Source of the DNA: Actinomycetota bacterium
GTDB lineage: Bacteria; Actinomycetota; Actinomycetes; Nanopelagicales; Nanopelagicaceae
Reading direction: 5' to 3'
Length of the DNA: 64,000 nucleotides
NCBI GenBank assembly: GCA_009699575.1
Contig: WLNY01000008.1
Coordinates: 1-64,000, forward strand
Each line of letters opens with the position of its first letter. The stretch's first letter is position 1. A program made the translations under genes and the position numbers. This document shows positions 16,812 through 26,058 of this stretch, one piece after another. The notes beneath the pieces were generated by a model. It made no database searches. It saw nothing but the letters and a program-made list of their open reading frames with translations, and had not been told where the DNA came from.

Positions 16812-17671
16812 GCTCAATTCATGCACTTCGACTTCGGCTAGCTCCATGGGCGCTCTTGCTCGTTGCCGCGTCGTGGGGTCTGGCATTTGTTGTGATGAAG
16901 GATTCAATTGCAAGACAAAGTGTCAATAATTTTCTTTTCAGTCGATTTCTATTAGCAGCGGTCGCTATGGTTATTTTGCGCCCTCGTGTTATCAAACTCT
17001 TCAATAAAGATCTTCTGATCCGGGGAATGGTTGCTGGATTCTTTTTAGGCAGCGGCTACATCCTTCAAACACTAGGCCTAGAGCGCACAGGTGTTGCCGT
17101 AACTGGTTTTATCACTGGTTTATATGTGGTCACCACACCGCTCATCGCCGCCATTTTATTTCGTGAAAAAATTACGGCTCTCACCTGGGGATGCGTAGCG
17201 TTAGCAACAGCTGGACTTGCGCTCCTCTCATTACACGGTTTCGCAATTGGTTTTGGCGAACTTCTCGTTCTTGGCAGCGCATTTGCATTTGGCGCTCATA
17301 TTATTTGTCTAGGAAGATGGAGCAACGGTCGAGATGCTTACGCACTCACTGTTGTCCAAATCTCTACGTGCGCCGTGCTTGCAGGAATTGCCTCGATGGT
17401 TGAAGGTGGCTATTCACTCCCTCCTGATTGGGGTGTATGGTCCACGATCGTATTCACGGCAATCATCTGCACCGCCGTTGCCTTCATTGTGCAAACGTGG
17501 TCACAGGCATATATGACGACGAGCAAGGTTGCAGTCATTTTGACGATGGAAGTCGTCTTCGCTGCCCTCTTTGCAATTCTTATTGGAGGCGAAAGCCTGA
17601 CTTTGCGAATTGCCCTGGGCGGAACCGCTGTAGTGACAGCGATGTATGTCATTGTATTGAAAGAAGCATGA
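16808..17671 (+). CDS. DMT-superfamily (EamA) transporter
   Basis: 287 residues, ten hydrophobic segments in two homologous EamA halves (LVAASWGLAFVVMKDS in the first, AFAFGAHIICLGRWS in the second). Such proteins usually export amino acids or metabolites; the substrate is not readable. The ATG overlaps the nfo stop as ATGA, and threonine aldolase follows after six bases. A second EamA gene lies at 26 kb. Confidence 0.85.
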   Translation: MSSIHALRLRLAPWALLLVAASWGLAFVVMKDSIARQSVNNFLFSRFLLAAVAMVILRPRVIKLFNKDLLIRGMVAGFFLGSGYILQTLGLERTGVAVTGFITGLYVVTTPLIAAILFREKITALTWGCVALATAGLALLSLHGFAIGFGELLVLGSAFAFGAHIICLGRWSNGRDAYALTVVQISTCAVLAGIASMVEGGYSLPPDWGVWSTIVFTAIICTAVAFIVQTWSQAYMTTSKVAVILTMEVVFAALFAILIGGESLTLRIALGGTAVVTAMYVIVLKEA

Positions 17672-17677
17672 GAAACT

Positions 17678-18718
17678 ATGCGCATGGCCATTGACCTCAG
17701 ATCCGATACCGTAACTCGCCCATCACAAGAAATGCGCGATGCAATTGCATCGGCTCCTGTCGGAGATGATGTCTATGGCGATGATCCGACTGTTAATTCT
17801 TTAGAAGAACGAGTTGCACATTTATTTGGCCATGAAGCAGCGCTATTCGCACCAACAGGTTCGCTAGCTAATCAATTAGCAATTCGAATGTTGGTTGCCC
17901 CAGGTGAAGAAATTATTGCCGAAACTAATTCTCATATCGTGCGCGCTGAACTTGGCGCCGCCGCAGTATTTAGTGGAATTACAACTCGCACATGGCCTGC
18001 AGTGAATGGACTTCTTGTAGCAGATGATGCACTCAATATCGCTAGGCCAAACTCTGGACCATATCTTGTCTCTACTACTGCCATCGCAGTAGAAAATACT
18101 CACAACTTTGGTGGCGGAACCGTGCAACCACTGGCGCAGATCGAGAAACTTCGAGCAGGTGCCAATGACTTAGGTCTTGCACTTCACCTTGATGGCGCTC
18201 GAATTTGGAATGCTCATGTTGCAAGTGGCGTTTCGTTTAAAGACTATGGCAAGAATTTCGACACCATCAGCGTGTGCCTTTCGAAGGGTCTTGGCGCACC
18301 TGTTGGTTCAATCATGATTTCAACGAAAGAGCGCGTAGCTCGAGCTCGCGTTTGGCGCAAGCGATATGGCGCTGGAATGCGCCAAATAGGACTATTAGCG
18401 GCAGCTGGCCATTTCGCACTTGATCACAACATCCAACGACTCAGCGAAGATCATCGTCGCGCCAAAGATTTGGCCGTTGCGATCGCGGCCATCAATTCAT
18501 CTCTCATAGATCCAACAACTGTTGAAACTAATATTGTTGGATTAGATCTATCAGGGCTTCCTATTTCAGCTGCCGAACTCGCCACTCGTTGTAAAGAATC
18601 TGGACTCTGGATTAGCGCACTCGGGCCAAAGTATGCGCGCCTTGTCACTCATCTAGATTTTGATGATGCACAATGCGCCCAAGCAATCGAAATTTTACAG
18701 CGCGCCCTCAAAGTTTAA
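17678..18718 (+). CDS. ltaE: low-specificity threonine aldolase
   Basis: 346-residue PLP enzyme cleaving threonine to glycine and acetaldehyde. Beta-eliminating-lyase / GlyA-like features: DLRSDTVTRPS at the N-terminus, DDVYGDDPTVN, APTGSLANQLA, the aspartate of LHLDGARIWNA and the PLP lysine in SVCLSKGLGAPVGS. The second methionine (17684) is an equally possible start. Its 3' end overlaps convergent ogt by 24 bases. Confidence 0.9.
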   Translation: MRMAIDLRSDTVTRPSQEMRDAIASAPVGDDVYGDDPTVNSLEERVAHLFGHEAALFAPTGSLANQLAIRMLVAPGEEIIAETNSHIVRAELGAAAVFSGITTRTWPAVNGLLVADDALNIARPNSGPYLVSTTAIAVENTHNFGGGTVQPLAQIEKLRAGANDLGLALHLDGARIWNAHVASGVSFKDYGKNFDTISVCLSKGLGAPVGSIMISTKERVARARVWRKRYGAGMRQIGLLAAAGHFALDHNIQRLSEDHRRAKDLAVAIAAINSSLIDPTTVETNIVGLDLSGLPISAAELATRCKESGLWISALGPKYARLVTHLDFDDAQCAQAIEILQRALKV

Positions 18719-19189
18719 GAGCCACTGTTTAACATCTAAACCGTAGGCATAATTTCCAAGCGCGCCACCTGTTTTTACAATACGGTGACATGGAACAATT
18801 AAGACGATTGCATTTTTAGCACAAGCACTTCCCGCTGCACGAACTGCGGCAGGTGATCCTGAACGCGCTGCAAGATCTGCATACGAAAGTGTTTTACCTG
18901 GGCTGACTTTACGCATCGCCTTCCACGCAGACTGGGAAAAAGTTGCTCCAACTTGGCGAACGGTAATTGCGTTTATCGCAGTTAGATTTCCATTGAAGTA
19001 ATCAGAAATAAGGTCCGAAATCATAGGAATAGATTTAACTGTCTTAATTTCATGCGCTGCATCCGCAGGGTCTAGATTTTCACTCAGCGCTTTCACGCTT
19101 GAAAGATTTGCAGCGACGAGAACATGATCGTTTGCCAAGAGATTGAGTGTGCCAATTGGAGTCTTGTGGGAAGTAAGGAGTAAAGGCAC
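18695..19189 (-). CDS. ogt: methylated-DNA-[protein]-cysteine S-methyltransferase
   Basis: 164 residues; a suicide repair protein taking the methyl group from O6-methylguanine onto its own cysteine. The active site IVPCHRIV is intact, with SQSAWKAMRKVSPGKTLSYADLA and RAAGSACAKN upstream as in Ogt/AdaB. The start is GTG 19189, nine bases after the DAHP synthase stop, so probably the same transcript. Confidence 0.92.
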   Translation of the reverse strand: MPLLLTSHKTPIGTLNLLANDHVLVAANLSSVKALSENLDPADAAHEIKTVKSIPMISDLISDYFNGNLTAINAITVRQVGATFSQSAWKAMRKVSPGKTLSYADLAARSGSPAAVRAAGSACAKNAIVLIVPCHRIVKTGGALGNYAYGLDVKQWLLNFEGAL

Positions 19190-19198
19190 TGTCCAAAA

Positions 19199-20545
19199 TT
19201 ACCTATCGCGGAGCATCTCCGCAACCAAAAAGGCTAATTCGAGAGATTGCGAATGATTAAGTCGAGGATCGCAGGCGCTCTCATATCGAGTGGCGAGATC
19301 GGATTCGAGAATTTGCTCGCCCCCTCCTACGCACTCAGTGACATCATCACCAGTAAGCTCAATATGAATTCCCCCAGGATGAGTGCCCAGTGATTTATGC
19401 ACTTCAAAGAAGCCTTTTACTTCATCCATCACGTCATCAAAGCGCCGTGTCTTATAACCAGAAGGTGCTTCATAAGTATTGCCATGCATTGGATCGCACA
19501 CCCAGAGAACCTGCGCGCCTGATTTGGTTACTCCATCGACAAGAGCCGGAAGTGCTTCACGAATTTTTGATGCGCCCATGCGTGTGATAAATGTAAGGCG
19601 GCCAGGTTCGCGATCAGGGTCAAGACGATCAATGAGAGTCAGTGCGTCATCAACGGTTGATTTTGGCCCAAGTTTTACGCCAATTGGATTGCGGACCTTG
19701 GAAGCGAAATCAATATGTGCGCCATCTAATTGGCGAGTGCGCTCACCAATCCAGAGGAAATGTGCAGATACATCATATGGATTGCCAGTACGAGAATCGA
19801 TGCGTGTCAACGCCTTTTCGTATTCTAAAATCAGCGCTTCGTGGCTTGAGAAGAAATCAACTGCGCGAAATGCTTCCGGATCAACGCCTGCAGATTTCAT
19901 AAAATCTAAAGCGCGACCGATTTCTTTTGCCATTTCCTCGTAGCGATCGCCTACTGCGGAATCGCGGATAAATCCCTTATTCCATTCATGGACCTGACGA
20001 AGATCGGCAAATCCACCTTGCGTAAATGCTCGCACCAAGTTCAATGTTGCTGCAGAAGTGTTGTAGACACGCACCAATCGTGATGGATCCGGTGTTCTGG
20101 ATTGCTCAGTAAATTCCAGATCGTTGACAGCGTCACCGCGGTATGCAGGAAGAGTGACATCCCCGCGAGTTTCCAAATCATTTGAACGAGGCTTGGCGAA
20201 CTGCCCAGCCATGCGGCCAACCTTAATGACAGGAAGACTTGAGTAGTACTGGAGAACCGCGGCCATTTGCAGAATGGTTTTAATACGATTGCGAATTGAG
20301 TCCGCAGTCGCTGCTGCAAAAGTTTCTGCGCAATCTCCCCCTTGTAGCCAAAACGCTCTACCCGCTGCAGCTTCTGCAATTCGCGCCTTGAGATTGTCGC
20401 ACTCGCCTGCAAATACAAGTGGAGGAAAAGATTTCAATTCGGCAACTGCGGCAGTAACAGCTGGACCATTTTCTCCGCCTGGCCATAACGGTTGCTGCGC
20501 AGCAACGAGCCCAGGAGTGAAAAGAGTGTCAATTGATTGTGTCAT
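19199..20545 (-). CDS. aroG: class II 3-deoxy-7-phosphoheptulonate (DAHP) synthase
   Basis: 448 residues; joins phosphoenolpyruvate and erythrose 4-phosphate, the first shikimate-pathway step. Plant/mycobacterial type II features: PLVFAGECDNLKARIAEAA, FWLQGGDCAETF, VKVGRMAGQFAKPRS, SSHEALILEYE, FLWIGERTRQLDGAH and VWVCDPMHGNTYEA. The start ATG has TACTGT seven bases upstream and no Shine-Dalgarno, so it may be leaderless. ogt follows downstream. Confidence 0.95.
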   Translation of the reverse strand: MTQSIDTLFTPGLVAAQQPLWPGGENGPAVTAAVAELKSFPPLVFAGECDNLKARIAEAAAGRAFWLQGGDCAETFAAATADSIRNRIKTILQMAAVLQYYSSLPVIKVGRMAGQFAKPRSNDLETRGDVTLPAYRGDAVNDLEFTEQSRTPDPSRLVRVYNTSAATLNLVRAFTQGGFADLRQVHEWNKGFIRDSAVGDRYEEMAKEIGRALDFMKSAGVDPEAFRAVDFFSSHEALILEYEKALTRIDSRTGNPYDVSAHFLWIGERTRQLDGAHIDFASKVRNPIGVKLGPKSTVDDALTLIDRLDPDREPGRLTFITRMGASKIREALPALVDGVTKSGAQVLWVCDPMHGNTYEAPSGYKTRRFDDVMDEVKGFFEVHKSLGTHPGGIHIELTGDDVTECVGGGEQILESDLATRYESACDPRLNHSQSLELAFLVAEMLRDR

Positions 20546-20587
20546 AGTGATAACAGTAGAGAGTCTCGTGGAGTTCGCGTGGGCGAA

Positions 20588-21613
20588 TTATCCAAAGAAA
20601 ATCTGAGCCTCCGCGTACAGTGCAGGATCAACCGTCTTTAACTTCTCAGTAGCCGAAGCCAGTGGCACGCGAGCAATATTTGTTCCGTGAAGAGCAACCA
20701 TCTTGCCCCAATCGCCCTCGTGAGCTGCAGTAATTGCATGGAGACCAAAGCGTGTAGCTAGAACACGGTCAAATGCAGTGGGAGATCCACCGCGTTGAAT
20801 GTGGCCAAGAACAGATGTACGCGCTTCCTTGCCAGTCTTCGCTTCAATCTGGCCCGCTAGCCATTCCCCAATTCCAGAAAGTTTTACGTGACCGAAAGCA
20901 TCAAGAGTTTGATCTTTGGTAACCATGTCGCCCTCTTGAGGAATCGCACCTTCGGCGATGACGATAATTGGTGCGTAGTGGCTTTGGAAACGAGACTCGA
21001 CCCACTCGCATACTTTCTCAACCGAGAAAGGAATTTCAGGAATCAAAATACATGCAGCTCCACCAGCAAGGCCTGAGTGCAGTGCGATCCATCCAGCGTG
21101 ACGTCCCATTACTTCAACAATGAGGGCGCGGTGATGTGACTCTGCTGTTGTATGAAGGCGGTCAATTGCCTCCACTGCGATATTCACAGAAGTATCAAAT
21201 CCAAATGTGTAATCAGTGTTGCTCAAATCGTTATCAATGGTCTTTGGAACGCCAATAACTTTTACGCCCAATGAATCAAGTTTGGTGGCCACTCCGAGTG
21301 TGTCTTCCCCACCAATTGCAATGAGTGCATCAATTTTCATGGCTTCAAGATTTTCTTTGATTCGCTCTACGCCATTTTCAATTTTAAATGGGTTGGTCCG
21401 GGATGAGCCAAGAATTGTTCCACCGCGAGGCAAAATTCCGCGAGTTGTCTCAATTGTGAGATCCATTGTTAAGCCTTCAAGCGGGCCTTTCCAGCCATCG
21501 CGAAAACCGACAAATTCGTGACCATATTCTTTAACGCCTTTACGAACAACGGCACGAATAACAGCATTTAATCCTGGGCAATCTCCGCCGCCTGTAAGTA
21601 CACCAATGCGCAT
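20588..21613 (-). CDS. pfp: 6-phosphofructokinase, predicted pyrophosphate-dependent
   Basis: 341 residues. Family motifs: GVLTGGGDCPGLNAVIR, PKTIDNDLSNTDYTFG, MGRHAGWIALHSG, LGHIQRGGSPTAFDR. At the phosphate-donor site it reads GGEDTLG and GVPKTIDND: aspartate where ATP enzymes have glycine (position 104 in E. coli) and lysine where they have glycine (124). These are the determinants of PPi-dependent enzymes such as that of Amycolatopsis methanolica, so this should be the reversible PPi enzyme. AGGAG lies eight bases before the ATG. Confidence 0.9.
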   Translation of the reverse strand: MRIGVLTGGGDCPGLNAVIRAVVRKGVKEYGHEFVGFRDGWKGPLEGLTMDLTIETTRGILPRGGTILGSSRTNPFKIENGVERIKENLEAMKIDALIAIGGEDTLGVATKLDSLGVKVIGVPKTIDNDLSNTDYTFGFDTSVNIAVEAIDRLHTTAESHHRALIVEVMGRHAGWIALHSGLAGGAACILIPEIPFSVEKVCEWVESRFQSHYAPIIVIAEGAIPQEGDMVTKDQTLDAFGHVKLSGIGEWLAGQIEAKTGKEARTSVLGHIQRGGSPTAFDRVLATRFGLHAITAAHEGDWGKMVALHGTNIARVPLASATEKLKTVDPALYAEAQIFFG

Positions 21614-21676
21614 CAGTTGAACTCCTATGGAAAGTAAGAAAGTCTTAAAATGTGGTCAACACTGACGACGAGAGTC

Positions 21677-21682
21677 TACCCT
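21677..21682 (+). promoter_or_regulatory. -10 box of leaderless xylB
   Basis: TACCCT, exactly 6 nt, then ATG 21689. A GGTCAA 17 bp upstream could be a weak -35. Confidence 0.5.
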
Positions 21683-21688
21683 TCTCCT

Positions 21689-23098
21689 ATGGGCAATCAA
21701 AAATTAGTAGCAGGCGTTGATTCATCGACCCAATCGGTAAAGGTTGTTATCCGTGAGGCTCACACAGGGGCACTAGTGCGCCAAGGTCGCGGCTCTCATC
21801 CTGATGGCACTGAAATTGACCCCCATATTTGGAGAAAAGCTCTCGATGGTGCAATCGCCGATGCTGGCGGGTTAGACGATGTTGAGGCAATCTCAATCGG
21901 TGGACAGCAACATGGCATGGTGGCAATAGATAGCGATGGTGAGGTCATACGCGATGCACTCTTGTGGAATGACACTCGATCAGCAAAAGAAGCAACAGAT
22001 CTCAATAACGAACTTGGCGGCGATGAAGAGACTGCACGCAAAGTTGGTTCGGTATTAGTTGCTGCATTCACAGCATCGAAGTTACGGTGGCTTGCCGATC
22101 ATGAACCTGCACATGCGCAAAAGGTTGCAGCAGTAGCACTTCCGCACGATTGGCTTTCGTGGCAATTGCAGGGTGGTAAAGATTTTTCACTTTTATTTAC
22201 CGACCGAAGTGATGCCTCCGGTACTGGATATTTTGATCCCACAACTTCGCACTATCGCGACGAGATTGTAAAACTTGCACTTCGTCACGATGCCGATTAC
22301 ATACTCCCTCGCATCGTTGCCTCCAACCAATTCGGTGGGAAGACAACTGGTGGAATTCCGATTGCAGCAGGTGCGGGCGATAATGCCGGCGCGGCACTTG
22401 GTCTACAAGGGGAACCAGGCGATGTAATTGTCTCACTTGGAACAAGTGGCACCGCATTTGCAGTCTCTTCCACACCAACACATGATTCAAGCGGTCAGGT
22501 TGCAGGCTTTGCAGATGCATCAGGTCGCTTTCTTCCACTTGTCTGCACTCTTAACGCTGCTCGCATCCTTGATGCTGCAACAAAAATCCTTGGAGTCTCA
22601 CACGATGAAGTAGGAGCTCTCGCTCTTGCTGCCACGCCAGGTGCGCATGGACTCTCACTGCTTCCCTATTTCGAAGGCGAACGAACACCGAACAGACCAG
22701 ATGCCCAGGGAGTTTTAAGTGGAATGACTTTGGCTAATTCAAACCGAGAAGATATTGCTCGCGCGATGGTCGAAGGAATGTTGTGTGGACTTGTCGATGC
22801 AGTAGATGCGTTAGAAAAATTAGGTGTTGCAGTTGGAAGAATTCTATTGATTGGCGGGGCTGCAAAAAATCCAGCTATTTCATCTATTGCTAGTTCGCTT
22901 TTTGGCCGTGAAGTGCTCGTTCCACCAGCAGGTGAATATGTAGCCGATGGCGCTGCTCGACAAGCAGCGTGGGCACTACTCGGTGGCGAAAGTGCGCCGA
23001 CATGGAACCTTGGCGAAGTCGCTCATGTGAAAAGTGCGCACACGCCTGATGTTGTGGAGAGATATCGAGTATTGCGAGATCGTACGATTGCTTGGTAG
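21689..23098 (+). CDS. xylB: xylulokinase (FGGY family)
   Basis: About 469 residues; phosphorylates D-xylulose to feed the pentose phosphate pathway. Features: VAGVDSSTQSVKVVI (N-terminal phosphate site), SIGGQQHGMVAID, LLWNDTRS, VSLGTSGTAFAVS, and the C-terminal LLIGGAAKNPAISSIASSLFGR. The track start at 21650 adds 13 residues; ATG 21689 has a -10 hexamer six bases upstream. Divergent from the phosphofructokinase with a 75-bp gap. Confidence 0.9.
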   Translation: MGNQKLVAGVDSSTQSVKVVIREAHTGALVRQGRGSHPDGTEIDPHIWRKALDGAIADAGGLDDVEAISIGGQQHGMVAIDSDGEVIRDALLWNDTRSAKEATDLNNELGGDEETARKVGSVLVAAFTASKLRWLADHEPAHAQKVAAVALPHDWLSWQLQGGKDFSLLFTDRSDASGTGYFDPTTSHYRDEIVKLALRHDADYILPRIVASNQFGGKTTGGIPIAAGAGDNAGAALGLQGEPGDVIVSLGTSGTAFAVSSTPTHDSSGQVAGFADASGRFLPLVCTLNAARILDAATKILGVSHDEVGALALAATPGAHGLSLLPYFEGERTPNRPDAQGVLSGMTLANSNREDIARAMVEGMLCGLVDAVDALEKLGVAVGRILLIGGAAKNPAISSIASSLFGREVLVPPAGEYVADGAARQAAWALLGGESAPTWNLGEVAHVKSAHTPDVVERYRVLRDRTIAW

Positions 23099-23404
23099 TT
23101 ACTTCTCATCCTTGGTGACGACCATCGTTCCTTCCATAAAAACATTCACGCGAGTTATCAGGAGAAATTGACTTTGGAATTCCAAGTGTGTTCGCACGCC
23201 TACAATCGCATCAGCACCTTCTCGGAATGCCTGGAATTGAATTTTATTAAAAGCGCGGTCTAAGGAATTTTCGACGGTCCTCCCTTTGAAAACTATAAAA
23301 TAACTTAATGATGTACTACTTACGTATCCATAAGTTTCTGCAATTTCTTCATCAACTATGTGGTCAGTTGTGACTACTGTGACTTCATCCGGTGAATTTA
23401 TCAA
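23099..23404 (-). CDS. YbjQ-like (UPF0145) heavy-metal-binding-fold protein
   Basis: 101 residues. The second half (GADAIVGVRTHLEF then LLITRVNVFMEGTMVV) resembles YbjQ/UPF0145 proteins, pentamer-forming proteins of unknown function. The start is TTG at 23404, with AAGGA at a good distance. Its stop abuts the xylB stop (23098/23099). A TATAGT on this strand near 23466-23471 could be its -10. Confidence 0.65.
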   Translation of the reverse strand: MINSPDEVTVVTTDHIVDEEIAETYGYVSSTSLSYFIVFKGRTVENSLDRAFNKIQFQAFREGADAIVGVRTHLEFQSQFLLITRVNVFMEGTMVVTKDEK

Positions 23405-23604
23405 ATTAATTTCCTTCCAGTCTCTTTTTTAAAAATCAAGAGAAAAGCCAACAAATTTATTCTAACTATAATGGTAAATAATGAGATTTGTACTGAATTA
23501 CTACAAAATCGTGATCAGTAAATTCTTTCTTTCGCTTAGCCAACAGTGACGAGCCCCTAGTTCTTGTAGATTTCAGAGGCAATTTAGTCAGGGATACTTA
23601 GTTC

Positions 23605-24828
23605 TTAAGCGGTAACGCGAATTCCTTTACCCACAACAACAATTCCACCTTCAGAAACTGTGAAACGCTCGCGATCGCGTTGCATGTCTACGCCGATTTG
23701 CGCGCCTGGTTCAACGACAACTCCTTTATCTAGGATGGCGCGTCGAATGACAGCTCGATCACCAATGCGAACTGATGGCATTAGCACGGATTCGTCAACG
23801 AATGCACCACTGCCAACCATCACATCAAATGATGCAACAGTGCGATTGACATGACCGCCAGAAATAATCGAACCTGCGCCAACTATGGAGTCCTGGGCAA
23901 GTCCGCTTTCGCTAAATTTTGCAGGAGGAAGTGATGGAGGATTCGTAAGCAATGGCCACTCGCGGTTATATAAATTAAAAATTGGATGGATAGAAACCAA
24001 GTCCATGTGCGCGTCGTAGTATGCATCCAGCGAACCCACATCTCGCCAATACCCTTTATCGCGATCTGTTGCTCCTGGAACAATGTTATTTTCAAAGTCA
24101 TACACTTTTGCCAGACCATTAGCCGTGAGCATTGGAATAATATTTCCGCCGATATCGTGACGACTCTCCAGATCTTCTGAATCAACAATGAGTGCTTCTT
24201 CCATGACATCTCGTTTAAAAATGTAATTACCCATGGAGACAAGAGAAAGATCTGGATGGCCAGGCATCGCTGGCGGATCAGATGGCTTTTCATGAAAAGC
24301 TTTTATAGAAATTCCATCTTGCTCGAGTTCAATGACGCCGAAATCATGCGCTTCTGAACGCGGCATTCGAATAGCTGCAACAGTTACGCCTGCACCAGTG
24401 CTCAGATGCGCATCAAACATTTGGCTGGGGTCCATGCGGTACACGTGGTCTGCACCGAAAACTAGAACGTGCTTTGGATCTTCGTCATGAATTAAATTAA
24501 AATTTTGTAAAATTGCGTCTGCACTTCCGGTGTACCACCGTGGCCCGAGTCGTTGCTGCGCTGGGACTGGCGTAATGTAGTTTTCAAGAAGCGTAGACAT
24601 GCGCCACGTAGTTGTGATGTGACGATCCAGCGAATGCGACTTGTACTGAGTAAGAACTGCGACCTTACGCATTTGAGCATTCACGAGGTTAGAGAGTACA
24701 AAATCAATGAGGCGGTAAGAGCCACCGAATGGAACAGCAGGTTTGGCGCGGTCTGCAGTCAGTGGCATTAAGCGCTTGCCTTCACCGCCGGCAAGTACAA
24801 TTCCTAGCGGTAGTTGGACGCGACTCAT
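23605..24828 (-). CDS. glgC: glucose-1-phosphate adenylyltransferase
   Basis: 407 residues; makes ADP-glucose from ATP and glucose 1-phosphate for glycogen or alpha-glucan synthesis. N-terminal nucleotidyltransferase site [52 protein letters not shown]; then a left-handed beta-helix C-terminus. Divergent from glgM as in Mycobacterium. TATCTT lies six bases before the ATG. Confidence 0.95.
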   Translation of the reverse strand: MSRVQLPLGIVLAGGEGKRLMPLTADRAKPAVPFGGSYRLIDFVLSNLVNAQMRKVAVLTQYKSHSLDRHITTTWRMSTLLENYITPVPAQQRLGPRWYTGSADAILQNFNLIHDEDPKHVLVFGADHVYRMDPSQMFDAHLSTGAGVTVAAIRMPRSEAHDFGVIELEQDGISIKAFHEKPSDPPAMPGHPDLSLVSMGNYIFKRDVMEEALIVDSEDLESRHDIGGNIIPMLTANGLAKVYDFENNIVPGATDRDKGYWRDVGSLDAYYDAHMDLVSIHPIFNLYNREWPLLTNPPSLPPAKFSESGLAQDSIVGAGSIISGGHVNRTVASFDVMVGSGAFVDESVLMPSVRIGDRAVIRRAILDKGVVVEPGAQIGVDMQRDRERFTVSEGGIVVVGKGIRVTA

Positions 24829-24834
24829 GGAGCA

Positions 24835-24840
24835 AAGATA
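24835..24840 (-). promoter_or_regulatory. -10 box of leaderless glgC
   Basis: On the minus strand TATCTT, 6 nt, then ATG 24828. The whole gap to the divergent glgM start is 47 bp. Confidence 0.5.
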
Positions 24841-24875
24841 CCCTCATCAACATTCGAGTGCTAGGGGCAAAACAC

Positions 24876-26036
24876 ATGGAGAACCTCACTGTTGGGATCG
24901 TGAGTAAAGAGTGGCCGCCTGCTGTCTATGGTGGTGCTGGAGTTCATGTTGTTCAATTAACGCAAGCATTGAGAGCCAATAATGGCGTCACAGTTGATGT
25001 GCATTGCTTTGGCGGACCTCGAACTGATGGCGCCTATGGATATTTCACACCTTCGGGATTTGAAAACAGTAATCCTGCAATTGCAGCAATGGCAACAGAT
25101 TTGCAGATTGCTGAGAATTTACAGTCGGTTGATGTGGTCCATTCCCACACTTGGTATGCAAATATGGCTGGCCATAGTGCATCCCTGTTGCACGGTATCC
25201 CTCACATCGTGACTGCTCATTCACTCGAACCATTGCGTCCGTGGAAGGCTGAACAATTAGGTGGCGGTTACAAGATTTCTTCATGGGCTGAGAAAACTGC
25301 CTTTGAAAGCGCCGCTGCAATAATTGCCGTCAGCGATGGAATGCGCGCTGACGTATTGGCTGCATACCCAAATATCGATCCGCTCAAGGTGCACACAATT
25401 CGCAACGGAGTAGACACGCAAAAATTTGCGCCACATGAGAACCCAGCAACCTTGGAAAAATACGGAATTACTGGAAGGTATGCCACCTTTGTTGGGCGCA
25501 TCACTCGTCAAAAAGGGCTCGCACATTTATTACGTGCGTGGAAAAGCGTTCCTTCCGAATTTGGTCTTGTTTTATGTGCAGGAAGTCCAGACGAAGAAGG
25601 AATCGGAAACGAAGTTGCCGCCTTGATTGCCGAACTTCAAAAAGAACGTAGCAATATTTGGTGGATAAAAGAGATGCTTCCTCACGATGAACTTACCGCC
25701 GTGCTCACGGGGGCCGACGCATTCCTGTGTCCTTCCATATATGAACCACTAGGAATTGTTAATTTAGAAGCAATGGGATGCGCAACCGCCGTCATTGCTT
25801 CCCGCGTAGGCGGAATTCCAGAAGTTGTCGCAGATGGCGAAACCGGTTTCCTTGTTAATTACACCACTGATAGCGAAAAATTTGAAAGTGATTTATGTGA
25901 CACCATTACAAAGGCGCTGAGCAATCCAGTCCTCCTCAGTGAAATGGGCGCAGCTGGTCGACTACGTGCGCAAAAATACTTTGGGTGGGATGCGGTCGCA
26001 CAGGCTACTATCGCTCTCTATCGCAGCGTTCTTTAA
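24876..26036 (+). CDS. glgM: GT4 glycogen / maltose-1-phosphate synthase (GlgM-type)
   Basis: 386 residues from ATG 24876 (AGGGG ten bases upstream); the track start at 24729 lies inside divergent glgC. GT4 features: VSKEWPPAVYGGAGVHV, VVHSHTWYANMAGH, ATFVGRITRQKG and CPSIYEPLGIVNLEAMGC. Length and pairing with divergent glgC match mycobacterial Rv1212c/Rv1213, where this protein makes maltose 1-phosphate from ADP-glucose for the GlgE route. True glycogen synthase activity is the alternative; glgE was not seen here. Confidence 0.85.
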   Translation: MENLTVGIVSKEWPPAVYGGAGVHVVQLTQALRANNGVTVDVHCFGGPRTDGAYGYFTPSGFENSNPAIAAMATDLQIAENLQSVDVVHSHTWYANMAGHSASLLHGIPHIVTAHSLEPLRPWKAEQLGGGYKISSWAEKTAFESAAAIIAVSDGMRADVLAAYPNIDPLKVHTIRNGVDTQKFAPHENPATLEKYGITGRYATFVGRITRQKGLAHLLRAWKSVPSEFGLVLCAGSPDEEGIGNEVAALIAELQKERSNIWWIKEMLPHDELTAVLTGADAFLCPSIYEPLGIVNLEAMGCATAVIASRVGGIPEVVADGETGFLVNYTTDSEKFESDLCDTITKALSNPVLLSEMGAAGRLRAQKYFGWDAVAQATIALYRSVL

Positions 26037-26058
26037 TAATTATATTCAGTAAGGAAAC

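Noticed and set aside
23405-23604. A hidden small RNA or gene in the 200-bp AT-rich gap before glgC's 3' end
   Set aside because: I found no tRNA-like fold, no ORF with a ribosome site and no strong stem; only a possible -10 for the YbjQ-like gene.
24729-24876. ORF-track N-terminal extension of GlgM
   Set aside because: It overlaps divergent glgC and its promoter; the GT4 fold begins at ATG 24876, which has an AGGGG site.
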